Positions 1-13,438 of a stretch of 64,000 bases of DNA are shown in pieces; the stretch's first letter is position 1, and the number at the start of each line of letters is the position of its first letter. Location of the stretch: assembly GCA_028752905.1 (NCBI GenBank), contig JAQNBH010000014.1, forward strand, positions 124,001 through 188,000, written 5' to 3'. The notes below the pieces were generated by a model. It saw only the letters and a list, made by a program, of their open reading frames with translations, did not search any database and was not told the origin of the DNA. The position numbers and the translations under genes are program-made. Source of the DNA: Cladorhizidae sp. MBARI D1340-BT2 (lineage: Eukaryota > Porifera > Demospongiae > Poecilosclerida > Cladorhizidae).

Positions 1-564
1 ATTTAATTATTAGTTACACTCATTCATTTAATTAGTTAGGTTACACACATTTATTTTATTATTGGTTACACTCATTCATTCAATTATTAGTTACACTCAT
101 TCATTTAATTATTAGTTACACACATTTATTTAATTATTAGAGTTACACTAATTAATTTAATTATTAGTTGCACTCATTCATTTAATTATTAGTTACACTC
201 ATTCATTTAATTATTAGAGTTACACCAATTCATTTAATTATTAGTTGCACTCATTCATTTAATTATTAGTTGCACTCATTCATTTAATTATTAGTTACAC
301 TCATTCATTTAATTATTAGTTACACTCATTCATTTAATTATTTAGGTTACACACATTTATTTTATTATTTGTTACACTCATTTATTTAATTATTAGTTAG
401 ACTCATTCATTTAATTATTAGAGTTGCACTCATTCATTTAATTATTAGTTACACTCATTCATTTAATTATTAGTTACACTCATTCATTTAATTATTAGTT
501 ACACTCATTCATTTAATTATTAGTTACACTCATTCATTTAATTATTAGTTACACTCATTCATTT

Positions 565-3500
565 AATTATTTGTTGCACTTATTCATTTAATTATTAGTT
601 ACGCTCATTCATTTAATTATTAGTTAGACTCATTCATTTAATTATTAGAGTTGCACTCATTCATTTAATTATTAGTTACACTCATTCATTTAATTATTAG
701 TTAAACTCATTCATTTAATTATTAGTTCCACTCATTCATTTAATTATTAGTTACACACATTTATTTAATTATTAGAGTTACACTCATTCATTTAATTATT
801 AGAGTTACACGCATTCATTTAATTATTAGTTACACTCATTCATTTAATTAGTTAGGTTACACATATTTATTTTATTATTGGTTACACTCATTCATTTAAT
901 TATTAGTTACACTCATTCATTTAATTATTAGTTACACACATTTATTTTATTATTAGTTACACTCATTTATTTAATTATTAGTTAGACTCATTCATTTAAT
1001 TATTAGAGTTGCACTCATTCATTTAATTATTAGTTACACTCATTCATTTAATTATTAGTTAAACTCATTCATTTAATTATTAGTTCCACTCATTCATTTA
1101 ATTATTAGTTACACACATTTATTTAATTATTAGAGTTACACTCATTCATTTAATTATTAGAGTTACACGCATTCATTTAATTATTAGTTACACACATTCA
1201 TTTAATTATTAGTTACACTCATTCATTTAATTATTAGTTACACTCATTCATTTAATTAGTTAGGTTACACACATTTATTTTGTTATTGGTTACACTCATT
1301 CATTTAATTATTAGTTATACTCATTCATTTAATTATTAGTTACACTCATTCATTTAATTAATAGTTACACTCATTCATTTAATTATTAGTTACACTCATT
1401 CGTTTAATTATTAGTTGCACTCATTCATTTAATTATTAGTTACACACATTCATTTAATTATTAGTTACACTCATTCATTTAATTAATAGTTACACTCATT
1501 CATTTAATTATTAGTTACACTCATTCGTTTAATTATTAGTTGCACTCATTCATTTAATTATTAGTTACACACATTCATTTAATTATTAGTTACACTCATT
1601 CATTTAATTAATAGTTACACTCATTCATTTAATTATTAGTTACACTCATTGATTTAATTATTAGTTACACTCATTCATTTAATTATTAGTTACACTTATT
1701 CATTTAATTATTAGTTGCACTCATTCATTTAATTATTAGTTACACTCATTCATTTAATTAGTTAGGTTACACATATTTATTTTATTATTGGTTACACTCA
1801 TTCATTTAATTATTAGTTACACTCATTCATTTAATTATTAGTTACACACATTTATTTAATTATTAGAGTTACACTAATTAATTTAATTATTAGTTGCATT
1901 CATTCATTTAATTATTAGTTGCACTCATTCATTTAATTATTAGTTACACTCATTCATTTAATTATTAGTTACACTCATTCATTTAATTATTTAGGTTACA
2001 CACATTTATTTTATTATTAGTTACACTCATTTATTTAATTATTAGTTAGACTCATTCATTTAATTATTAGAGTTGCACTCATTCATTTAATTATTAGTTA
2101 CACTCATTCATTTAATTATTAGTTACACTCATTCATTTAATTATTTAGGTTACACACATTTATTTTATTATTAGTTACACTCATTTATTTAATTATTAGT
2201 TAGACTCATTCATTTAATTATTAGAGTTGCACTCATTTATTTAATTATTAGTTACACTCATTCATTTAATTATTAGTTACACTCATTCATTTAATTATTA
2301 GTTACACTCATTCATTTAATTATTAGTTACACACATTTATTTAATTATTAGAGTTACACTAATTCATTTAATTATTAGTTGCACTCATTCATTTAATTAT
2401 TAGAGTTACACTAATTCATTTAATTATTAGTTGCACTCATTCATTTAATTATTAGTTACACTCATTCATTTAATTATTAGAGTTACACTAATTCATTTAA
2501 TTATTAGTTGCACTCATTCATTTAATTATTAGTTGCACTCATTCATTTAATTATTAGTTACACTCATTCATTTAATTATTAGTTACACTCATTCATTTAA
2601 TTATTTAGGTTACACACATTTATTTTATTATTAGTTACACTCATTTATTTAATTATTAGTTAGACTCATTCATTTAATTATTAGAGTTGCACTCATTCAT
2701 TTAATTATTAGTTACACTCATTCATTTAATTATTAGTTACACTCATTCATTTAATTATTAGTTACACTCATTCATTTAATTATTAGTTACACTGATTCAT
2801 TTAATTATTAGTTACACTCATTCATTTAATTATTAGTTACACTCATTCATTTAATTATTAGTTACACTCATTCATTTAATTATTAGTTACACTCATTCAT
2901 TTAATTATTAGTTACACTCATTCATTTAATTATTAGTTACACTCATTCATTTAATTAATAGTTACACTCATTCATTTAATTATTAGTTACACTCATTCGT
3001 TTAATTATTAGTTGCACTCATTCATTTAATTATTAGTTACACTCATTCATTTAATTATTAGTTGCACTCATTCATTTAATTATTAGTTACACTCATTCAT
3101 TTAATTAGTTAGGTTACACACATTTATTTTATTATTGGTTACACTCATTCATTCAATTATTAGTTACACTCATTCATTTAATTATTAGTTACACACATTT
3201 ATTTAATTATTAGAGTTACACTAATTAATTTATTATTAGTTGCACTCATTCATTTAATTATTAGTTGCACTCATTCATTTAATTATTAGAGTTACACCAA
3301 TTCATTTAATTATTAGTTGCACTCATTCATTTAATTATTAGTTGCACTCATTCATTTAATTATTAGTTACACTCATTCATTTAATTATTAGTTACACTCA
3401 TTCATTTAATTATTTAGGTTACACACATTTATTTTATTATTAGTTACATTCATTTATTTAATTATTAGTTAGACTCATTCATTTAATTATTAGAGTTGCA

Positions 3501-5087
3501 CTCATTCATTTAATTATTAGTTACACTCATTCATTTAATTATTAGTTACACTCATTCATTTAATTATTAGTTACACTCATTCATTTAATTATTAGTTACA
3601 CTCATTCATTTAATTATTAGTTACACTCATTCATTTAATTATTAGTTGCACTTATTCATTTAATTATTAGTTACGCTCATTCATTTAATTATTAGTTACA
3701 CTCATTCATTTAATTATTAGTTGCACTTATTCATTTAATTATTAGTTACGCTCATTCATTTAATTATTAGTTGCACTCATTCATTTAATTATTAGTTACA
3801 CTCATTCATTTAATTATTAGTTACACTCATTCATTTAATTATTAGTTACACTCATTCATTTAATTATTAGTTGCACTTATTCATTTAATTATTAGTTACG
3901 CTCATTCATTTAATTATTAGTTACACTCATTCATTTAATTATTAGTTACACTCAATCATTTAATTATTAGTTACACTCATTCATTTAATTATTAGTTACA
4001 CTCATTCATTTAATTATTTGTTGCACTCATTCATTTAATAATTAGTTGCACTCATTCATTTAATTATTAGTTACACTCATTCATTTAATTATTTGTTGCA
4101 CTCATTCATTTAATTATTAGTTACACTCATTCATTTAATTATTAGTTACACTTATTCATTTAATTATTTAGGTTACACATATTTATTTTATTATTGGTTA
4201 CGCTCATTCATTTAATTATTAGTTACACTAATTATTAGTTACACTTATTCATTTAATTATTAGTTGTACTCATTCATCTAACACTCATTCATTTAATTAA
4301 TGGTTACACTCATTCATTTAATTATTAGTTACACTCATTCATCTAATTATTAGTTGCACTCATTAATTTAATTATTAGTTACACTCATTCATCTAATTAT
4401 TAGTTGCACTTATTCATTTAATTATTAGTTGCACTTATTCATTTAATTATTAGTTGCACTCATTCATTTAATTATTAGTTACACTCATTCATCTAATTAT
4501 TAGTTGCACTCATTCATTTAATTATCAGTTGCACTTATTCATTTAATTATTAGTTACGCTCATTCATTTAATTATTAGTTACACTCATTCATTTAATTAT
4601 TTGTTGCACTCATTCATTTAATTATTAGTTGCACTCATTCATTTAATTATTAGAGTTACACTCATTCATTTAATTATTAGTTACACTTATTCATTTAATT
4701 ATTTAGGTTACACACATTTATTTTATTATTGGTTACGCTCATTCATTTAATTATTAGTTTATTAGTTGCACTCATTCATTTAATTATTAGGTACACTAAT
4801 TATTAGTTACACTTATTCATTTAATTATTAGTTGTACTCATTCATCTAACACTCATTCATTTAATTATTAGTTACACTCAATCATTTAATTATTAGTTAC
4901 ACTCATTCATTTAATTATTAGTTGCACTCATTCATTTAATTATTAGTTGCACTCATTCATATAATTATTAGTTGCACTCATTCATTTAATTATTAGTTGC
5001 ACTCATTCATTTAATTATTAGTTACACTCATTCATTTAATTATTAGTTACACTCATTCATTTAATTATTAGTTACACTCATTCATTT
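565..5087. repeat. Higher-order block A of the 25-bp satellite
   Basis: This block starts near the TTTGTTGCACTTATTC variant followed by TTACGCTC, TTAGACTC and TTAGAGTTGCAC. The same ordered series begins again at about 5088. Matching marker variants are offset by 4523 bp near the start (601 and 5124), 4498 bp in the middle (1863 and 6361) and 4781 bp later (3121/7902 and 4761/9542). The shifts reflect gain or loss of a few 25-bp units. The first 560 bases of the window resemble 3080-3620, which suggests the tail of an earlier copy. Confidence 0.85.
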
Positions 5088-8000
5088 AATTATTTGTTGC
5101 ACTTATTCATTTAATTATTAGTTACGCTCATTCATTTAATTATTAGTTAGACTCATTCATTTAATTATTAGAGTTGCACTCATTCATTTAATTATTAGTT
5201 ACACTCATTCATTTAATTATTAGTTAAACTCATTCATTTAATTATTAGTTCCACTCATTCATTTAATTATTAGTTACACACATTTATTTAATTATTAGAG
5301 TTACACTCATTCATTTAATTATTAGAGTTACACGCATTCATTTAATTATTAGTTACACTCATTCATTTAATTAGTTAGGTTACACATATTTATTTTATTA
5401 TTGGTTACACTCATTCATTTAATTATTAGTTACACTCATTCATTTAATTATTAGTTACACACATTTATTTTATTATTAGTTACACTCATTTATTTAATTA
5501 TTAGTTAGACTCATTCATTTAATTATTAGAGTTGCACTCATTCATTTAATTATTAGTTACACTCATTCATTTAATTATTAGTTAAACTCATTCATTTAAT
5601 TATTAGTTCCACTCATTCATTTAATTATTAGTTACACACATTTATTTAATTATTAGAGTTACACTCATTCATTTAATTATTAGAGTTACACGCATTCATT
5701 TAATTATTAGTTACACACATTCATTTAATTATTAGTTACACTCATTCATTTAATTATTAGTTACACTCATTCATTTAATTAGTTAGGTTACACACATTTA
5801 TTTTGTTATTGGTTACACTCATTCATTTAATTATTAGTTATACTCATTCATTTAATTATTAGTTACACTCATTCATTTAATTAATAGTTACACTCATTCA
5901 TTTAATTATTAGTTACACTCATTCGTTTAATTATTAGTTGCACTCATTCATTTAATTATTAGTTACACACATTCATTTAATTATTAGTTACACTCATTCA
6001 TTTAATTAATAGTTACACTCATTCATTTAATTATTAGTTACACTCATTCGTTTAATTATTAGTTGCACTCATTCATTTAATTATTAGTTACACACATTCA
6101 TTTAATTATTAGTTACACTCATTCATTTAATTAATAGTTACACTCATTCATTTAATTATTAGTTACACTCATTGATTTAATTATTAGTTACACTCATTCA
6201 TTTAATTATTAGTTACACTTATTCATTTAATTATTAGTTACACTCATTCATTTAATTAGTTAGGTTACACATATTTATTTTATTATTGGTTACACTCATT
6301 CATTTAATTATTAGTTACACTCATTCATTTAATTATTAGTTACACACATTTATTTAATTATTAGAGTTACACTAATTAATTTAATTATTAGTTGCATTCA
6401 TTCATTTAATTATTAGAGTTAAACTAATTCATTTAATTATTAGTTGCACTCATTCATTTAATTATTAGTTACACTCATTCATTTAATTATTAGAGTTACA
6501 CTAATTCATTTAATTATAAGTTGCACTCATTCATTTAATTATTAGTTGCACTCATTCATTTAATTATTAGAGTTACACTAATTCATTTAATTATTAGTTG
6601 CACTCATTCATTTAATTATTAGTTACACTCATTCATTTAATTATTAGAGTTACAATAATTCATTTAATTATTAGTTGCACTCATTCATTTAATTATTAGT
6701 TGCACTCATTCATTTAATTATTAGTTACACTCATTCATTTAATTATTAGTTACACTCATTCATTTAATTATTTAGGTTACACACATTTATTTTATTATTA
6801 GTTACACTCATTTATTTAATTATTAGTTAGACTCATTCATTTAATTATTAGAGTTGCACTCATTCATTTAATTATTAGTTACACTCATTCATTTAATTAT
6901 TAGTTACACTCATTCATTTAATTATTTAGGTTACACACATTTATTTTATTATTAGTTACACTCATTTATTTAATTATTAGTTAGACTCATTCATTTAATT
7001 ATTAGAGTTGCACTCATTTATTTAATTATTAGTTACACTCATTCATTTAATTATTAGTTACACTCATTCATTTAATTATTAGTTACACTCATTCATTTAA
7101 TTATTAGTTACACACATTTATTTAATTATTAGAGTTACACTAATTCATTTAATTATTAGTTGCACTCATTCATTTAATTATTAGAGTTACACTAATTCAT
7201 TTAATTATTAGTTGCACTCATTCATTTAATTATTAGTTACACTCATTCATTTAATTATTAGAGTTACACTAATTCATTTAATTATTAGTTGCACTCATTC
7301 ATTTAATTATTAGTTGCACTCATTCATTTAATTATTAGTTACACTCATTCATTTAATTATTAGTTACACTCATTCATTTAATTATTTAGGTTACACACAT
7401 TTATTTTATTATTAGTTACACTCATTTATTTAATTATTAGTTAGACTCATTCATTTAATTATTAGAGTTGCACTCATTCATTTAATTATTAGTTACACTC
7501 ATTCATTTAATTATTAGTTACACTCATTCATTTAATTATTAGTTACACTCATTCATTTAATTATTAGTTACACTGATTCATTTAATTATTAGTTACACTC
7601 ATTCATTTAATTATTAGTTACACTCATTCATTTAATTATTAGTTACACTCATTCATTTAATTATTAGTTACACTCATTCATTTAATTATTAGTTACACTC
7701 ATTCATTTAATTATTAGTTACACTCATTCATTTAATTAATAGTTACACTCATTCATTTAATTATTAGTTACACTCATTCGTTTAATTATTAGTTGCACTC
7801 ATTCATTTAATTATTAGTTACACTCATTCATTTAATTATTAGTTGCACTCATTCATTTAATTATTAGTTACACTCATTCATTTAATTAGTTAGGTTACAC
7901 ACATTTATTTTATTATTGGTTACACTCATTCATTCAATTATTAGTTACACTCATTCATTTAATTATTAGTTACACACATTTATTTAATTATTAGAGTTAC

Positions 8001-9840
8001 ACTAATTAATTTATTATTAGTTGCACTCATTCATTTAATTATTAGTTGCACTCATTCATTTAATTATTAGAGTTACACCAATTCATTTAATTATTAGTTG
8101 CACTCATTCATTTAATTATTAGTTGCACTCATTCATTTAATTATTAGTTACACTCATTCATTTAATTATTAGTTACACTCATTCATTTAATTATTTAGGT
8201 TACACACATATATTTTATTATTAGTTACATTCATTTATTTAATTATTAGTTAGACTCATTCATTTAATTATTAGAGTTGCACTCATTCATTTAATTATTA
8301 GTTACACTCATTCATTTAATTATTAGTTACACTCATTCATTTAATTATTAGTTGCACTCATTCATTTAATTATTAGTTACACTCATTCATTTAATTATTA
8401 GTTACACTCATTCATTTAATTATTAGTTGCACTTATTCATTTAATTATTAGTTACGCTCATTCATTTAATTATTAGTTACACTCATTCATTTAATTATTA
8501 GTTGCACTTATTCATTTAATTATTAGTTACGCTCATTCATTTAATTATTAGTTGCACTCATTCATTTAATTATTAGTTACACTCATTCATTTAATTATTA
8601 GTTACACTCATTCATTTAATTATTAGTTACACTCATTCATTTAATTATTAGTTGCACTTATTCATTTAATTATTAGTTACGCTCATTCATTTAATTATTA
8701 GTTACACTCATTCATTTAATTATTAGTTACACTCAATCATTTAATTATTAGTTACACTCATTCATTTAATTATTAGTTACACTCATTCATTTAATTATTT
8801 GTTGCACTCATTCATTTAATAATTAGTTGCACTCATTCATTTAATTATTAGTTACACTCATTCATTTAATTATTTGTTGCACTCATTCATTTAATTATTA
8901 GTTACACTCATTCATTTAATTATTAGTTACACTTATTCATTTAATTATTTAGGTTACACATATTTATTTTATTATTGGTTACGCTCATTCATTTAATTAT
9001 TAGTTACACTAATTATTAGTTACACTTATTCATTTAATTATTAGTTGTACTCATTCATCTAACACTCATTCATTTAATTAATGGTTACACTCATTCATTT
9101 AATTATTAGTTACACTCATTCATCTAATTATTAGTTGCACTCATTAATTTAATTATTAGTTACACTCATTCATCTAATTATTAGTTGCACTTATTCATTT
9201 AATTATTAGTTGCACTTATTCATTTAATTATTAGTTGCACTCATTCATTTAATTATTAGTTACACTCATTCATCTAATTATTAGTTGCACTCATTCATTT
9301 AATTATCAGTTGCACTTATTCATTTAATTATTAGTTACGCTCATTCATTTAATTATTAGTTACACTCATTCATTTAATTATTTGTTGCACTCATTCATTT
9401 AATTATTAGTTGCACTCATTCATTTAATTATTAGAGTTACACTCATTCATTTAATTATTAGTTACACTTATTCATTTAATTATTTAGGTTACACACATTT
9501 ATTTTATTATTGGTTACGCTCATTCATTTAATTATTAGTTTATTAGTTGCACTCATTCATTTAATTATTAGGTACACTAATTATTAGTTACACTTATTCA
9601 TTTAATTATTAGTTGTACTCATTCATCTAACACTCATTCATTTAATTATTAGTTACACTCAATCATTTAATTATTAGTTACACTCATTCATTTAATTATT
9701 AGTTGCACTCATTCATTTAATTATTAGTTGCACTCATTCATATAATTATTAGTTGCACTCATTCATTTAATTATTAGTTGCACTCATTCATTTAATTATT
9801 AGTTACACTCATTCATTTAATTATTAGTTAGACTCATTCA
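5088..9840. repeat. Higher-order block B of the 25-bp satellite
   Basis: Second copy of the block at 565-5087, in the same orientation and order of variants. It lacks one 25-bp unit near 6235 and carries about 280 bp of extra units around 6410-6660. It ends where the satellite degenerates into ACACGCATTTATTTAATTGT and then the TTA microsatellite. Confidence 0.85.
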
Positions 9841-9875
9841 TTTAATTATTACACGCATTTATTTAATTGTTACAG

Positions 9876-10016
<141 letters not shown>

Positions 10017-10439
10017 ATATTAATATTATTTTGTTGTTAAATAGTTTGCAGTAATAAAGAGACAAGGTCAAGAGACGGCTATATAGAAATAAAGATGGAA
10101 CGACAAGTGTCCAAAGTTCAGACTACATCTAGACTTGGTAAAGGTTACTTAAAAACTTAAAAAAACACAACAACAAAAATCACAACAGATTTACACTCAA
10201 AATTAATATCTTTCGCGCATTGTTTGCGCGCGTAAAAATAGTGGGCCAGTTCAAAATTGTGCCTAGCACACAAGAGGAGGTGGGAAGCTCGCCAGCAATG
10301 CTGAAGCTACTCTTGTAGCTCTCTGTGCTTCTACACTGATACACGCACAATACACATTGGTAATAAATATATTTAAGTGGGTGTGGTAGCAATGAACTTA
10401 TTTATTATTTGACCTCCTTCGCACGTAAATTCTGAACGA

Positions 10440-10455
10440 CCACGTCGTCACGTGG
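10440..10455. promoter_or_regulatory. Palindromic E-box-like site
   Basis: CCACGT, a 4-base spacer CGTC, then ACGTGG forms an inverted repeat that includes the E-box CACGTG at 10449-10454. It lies in the most CpG-rich part of the low-copy segment. CACGTG is a known target of bHLH-zip proteins, but one site may be chance. Confidence 0.25.
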
Positions 10456-11014
10456 GGATCGCAGAACCAACGTTTACGACCGCTAGTTTTGACGCCCTTC
10501 AAAGTTGATGGGTATCTAACCAAGGAACGAAGGATTTCTCTAGCAACTAGCAGTATATTTGACCTCTCTCAAGGTGAGCCAAGTGCGTAGAGGGCTGTAC
10601 CTATGTATATCGCCGAGATCTGGAGCCGTGGAATCTTAGCGTCGTTACTTTCATTGTGATTGTCATTTGTCACTGACAGTTGGACGGGCCACAAGCTGAA
10701 ACTTAACGCTACTTGGGTTAGTGATGGCCTACTCTCCTACAATGCTGGTGAAGAAGCAGGTCTGTGAAGGAGTTCATCTAATACTGGTAAAGGATGGCTA
10801 ATGTAATGGCTTGTTGGTGGGCCTCCTCTAGGACCTCCTACTCCCTAGCCTGCCTCTCATATGCACACATGGAGAGAGTCTGGGCAAACTGGCAGCATGA
10901 CTATGTGCTGAGAATTCATGATGTTGGACTACCCTTGCTGCCAGGGGCACATTCTTCATGGCTTTATTTAATAATACTAGGGATCAAGCATACAAATAGG
11001 GGTGTGGTCCTTCT

Positions 11015-11102
11015 TGACCTTTGACCATGCACCTTGACCCTTGCTACTGGTAAACTTGGGAAATGTTTCCGTCAAGTTACACCTAATTGGGACCTTGACC
11101 TT
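11015..11102 (-). promoter_or_regulatory. Cluster of nuclear-receptor half-sites
   Basis: On the plus strand TGACCT, one T and TGACCA lie at 11015-11027. Read on the minus strand this is a near-perfect DR1 element (AGGTCA-type half-sites spaced by one base). A CCTTGACCC half-site follows at 11032-11040, and GACCTTGACCTTT at 11091-11103 gives two directly abutting half-sites. DR1 elements are bound by RXR/HNF4-type receptors in animals. No adjacent gene is recognised, so function is only inferred. Confidence 0.25.
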
Positions 11103-11477
11103 TAACATTATTACGAGTTGGAGTTATTTTGTTCACACACACTCTCTCTCTCTCACACATACACACCTGACAGAGGCATTGAGAAGATTATATACAACTT
11201 AGTTGGTGTGACTGTACTACTGCTGAGGTATTTCTTGAAGACGTCCACATACGACAGGTGAGTACACGCCAGAAATACTTTACACACGTCCCCTTGGTAC
11301 ACTTTGCTTGAGGTGGAGGTCCGTATGGGGAGGGAGGGGCACATTGCTCTGTGTTATTATAATATGTGTGTTATTATAATATGTCAAAATATCAGACTTG
11401 ATAGAACGGGTGTGGTCAGTCAATGTGTTACTAATGTCGGGATGCAATGACTAGAGGACTAGAGTTACGTACTGTGT

Positions 11478-11635
11478 GTGCGTGTGTGTGTGTGACATGA
11501 ACCAATGGCTGCATACTCAATCATGAGCTTCTTGTCTGTGTGTGTGTGTTCTCTCTGTGTTGGTGTGTGTTGTGTGTGTGTGTGTGTGTGTTGTGTGTGT
11601 GTGTGTGTGTGTTGTGTGTGTGTTGGTGGGTGTCA
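11478..11635. repeat. (TG)n tracts with a fragment of block D
   Basis: Interrupted TG microsatellites at 11478-11495 and 11536-11630. Between them, 11497-11540 reads ATGAACCAATGGCTGCATAC followed by TCATGAGCTTCTTGT. It matches the piece just before the TG tract in block D (12060-12100), so a short, older D fragment sits here. Confidence 0.8.
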
Positions 11636-11694
11636 TATCAATTGCACTCGGAGGAATCTATTAGAATAATGATGTAATCACATGATGATGGATA

Positions 11695-12097
11695 AAAAAT
11701 TTAATCCAAGTGAATGTCTAATGTAGCTCCTAATTTGGAAGTGCTTGATAATTGAAATACATGTAGTGTCCATTACTAGAGGAAGCTACTCTACTATGTG
11801 AGTGTTTTAATTAGGCCAAGCTCCAGGTGGTGTGTGTGTGTGTGCACATGCATGGGTGCATGTGGTATAAATATGTAGAGGGTGTGTGGGCTCCACTGGT
11901 GTCCCAACACAACTATGTATATTGTTACATAACACATTCCAGGGTAACCCTGTGTGCTTGAGGAGACATCCACACCCGCTCCCTGTGGCCCCATAAATCA
12001 TGATGACCTCATCTCTACACTAGCAAGACTTATGCAACATTCAGCAGTGGAGCAGGAGACATGAATCAATGGCTGCATCCTCCATCATGAGCTTCTT

Positions 12098-12174
<77 letters not shown>

Positions 12175-13100
12175 CACAGGTTGTATGGGGCAGTAGCTAT
12201 TGGTGCACTCACCCTGAAAACCGTGGGCTACCATGAAAGTGCATATCTGTGCACACATTCATGCTGTGCTAGTGATTGATGTGCCACCTGCAGCCAGTGT
12301 AGAGTGCTTGCTGAGGGCAGTTTAGTTTGGCCCTACATGGTCATGTATTGGAGCTGCAGGTTGCCATTGAAGTGGAGTCAGCCCTCACCTCTTGCTAGTA
12401 GCTACTTGCCAGCATCAAGTCTTGAGTGGCTATAAGCACTGGGACTGGTAGAGCTGCACAAGATGGGGCCAGCAGATTATATGCTTATGTTCATGTGAAG
12501 AGGGAGGGGTCTAAATTATATACTGACAAACATGACCATGTGGTTATGACTTGCCAGCTCCTAGATTGCACACACTTCACTATAGATATGCAGTATATTG
12601 TAGAGTGGCTGGAACATTGTTGATGTTCCAGCCACCCACACTTGCCCAAGTGCTTGACCACCTACTTATGTTTGAGCTAATAATGACAGCACTTATTGTA
12701 TGGGAGAGCTCCTCTAGCCTCAGGTGCTAATTTCAATGCCTTGCACTCAACAATTAGCAGCAGAAAACTTGGGCAGGTGGTTTTGAGGCCCCAACTTTGA
12801 CTGCCTGTACCTTTGGGATGCTTGTACCTATGCAACAGTTTTTAGTGTATCAAGAGAGAGCACACAGAGAGACTTATCTTTTGGGCTATATATCAAGTCC
12901 ATACAGTGAAGTGTGCAGAATCTATGGAGCTATAACCATTTTAGTAGTATATCAAGTTCATTACAGTGAAGTGTGCAGAATCTATGGATGTTTTGTGTCC
13001 AGAGAGAGCACACTGAGAGACCTATCTAGTATCAAGAGAGAGCACACAGAGTGACCTATCTTTTCAGTAGATCAAGTCCATGCAGTGAAGTGTGCAGAAT
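11695..13100. mobile_element. Block D copy 1, long-inverted-repeat element, left end truncated
   Basis: Same sequence as 16750-18060 and 53757-54600: GCTCCTAATTTGGAAGTGCT, ACTAGAGGAAGCTACTCTAC, a TG microsatellite (12105-12173), a conserved interior of about 450 bp, then an inverted end containing CCCCAACTTTGACTGCCTGT, CCTATGCAACAG, AGAGAGAGCACACAGAGAGA and GTGAAGTGTGCAGAATCTATGG. Copies 2 and 3 carry the reverse complement of that end on their left. The right end here is locally reduplicated: the GTGTGCAGAATCTATGG motif occurs at about 12908, 12968 and 13088. There is no recognisable transposase, so it looks like a non-autonomous foldback or long-TIR element, or a dispersed duplication. The paired inverted ends are seen directly; the mobile nature is inferred. 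Confidence 0.6.
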
Positions 13101-13438
13101 CTATGGTGGTCAATAACACTTTGGTACTATCCAACTTATTTATTTCTGGAGAGGTATGCAATGAAGTGGGCAGCTAAAAGTATCGCAACTCAAGAATGGT
13201 TGACAATAATGAGCTGAAGCTTGAAATGCAGTTAGTATAATAGTGAAGCTAGTGAATGGTGAAGGACCAAGATTATAATGTATTTTTAGGGATAAAAAAA
13301 AAGAATTGTCTACTCCACCTGGAGAATACTGTTAGGGCTTGGACAATGACTAGGCTCTGGCCATGGCTAGAGTTACAGCGTTACCATGTGGCATCATCAT
13401 GATGTAATTCTAGTTTTAGATGGTTATGACCTACTGTG
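13101..13438. other. Right flank of block D with a single 24-bp unit
   Basis: 13125-13330 matches 18067-18290: TAACACTTTGGTACTATCC, TCTGGAGAGGTATGCAATGA, GTTGACAATAATGAGCTGAA. Exactly one unit of the 24-bp repeat follows, at 13331-13354 (GTTAGGGCTTGGACAATGAC plus TAGG), then CATGGCTAGAGTTACAG, which borders the degenerate 24-bp run in the other cycles. This is the unexpanded state of the mega-array slot. Confidence 0.85.

Larger units (their letters stand above)
1..9870. repeat. 25-bp AT-rich satellite array
   Basis: Roughly 390 tandem units of 25 bp run from the window edge to about 9870. The core reads TTAATTATTAGTTACACTCA followed by TTCAT. Recurrent variants are GTTGCACTC for GTTACACTC, a 27-bp form with TTAGAGTTACAC, a form with TTAGGTTACACACATTTATTTTATTATT, and rarer GTTAGACTC, GTTCCACTC and GTTACGCTC. 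The variants recur in the same order thousands of bases apart, so the array has higher-order structure. Stops are frequent in all frames and no gene is visible. The period is seen directly; the copy number is length divided by 25. Confidence 0.97.
10017..11477. other. Low-copy sequence without a recognisable gene
   Basis: About 1.5 kb between the (TTA)n tract and the first TG microsatellites. Base composition is balanced and CpG is commoner at 10380-10680 than elsewhere in the window. Short open frames exist on both strands (for example 10180-10392 minus and 10794-11024 plus), but none has a recognisable domain, codon signature or splice context. The stretch could be the flank of a gene, or an old insertion. 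Two candidate regulatory clusters inside it are listed separately. Confidence 0.6.

Noticed and set aside
10180..10392. 70-codon minus-strand frame in the low-copy segment
   Set aside because: No domain, no splice or start context, and composition is not distinct from its surroundings.
11794..12001. Minus-strand frames conserved between copies of block D (also at 54002-54187)
   Set aside because: They run through the TG microsatellite or its neighbour and differ by indels; conservation is explained by recent duplication of block D.
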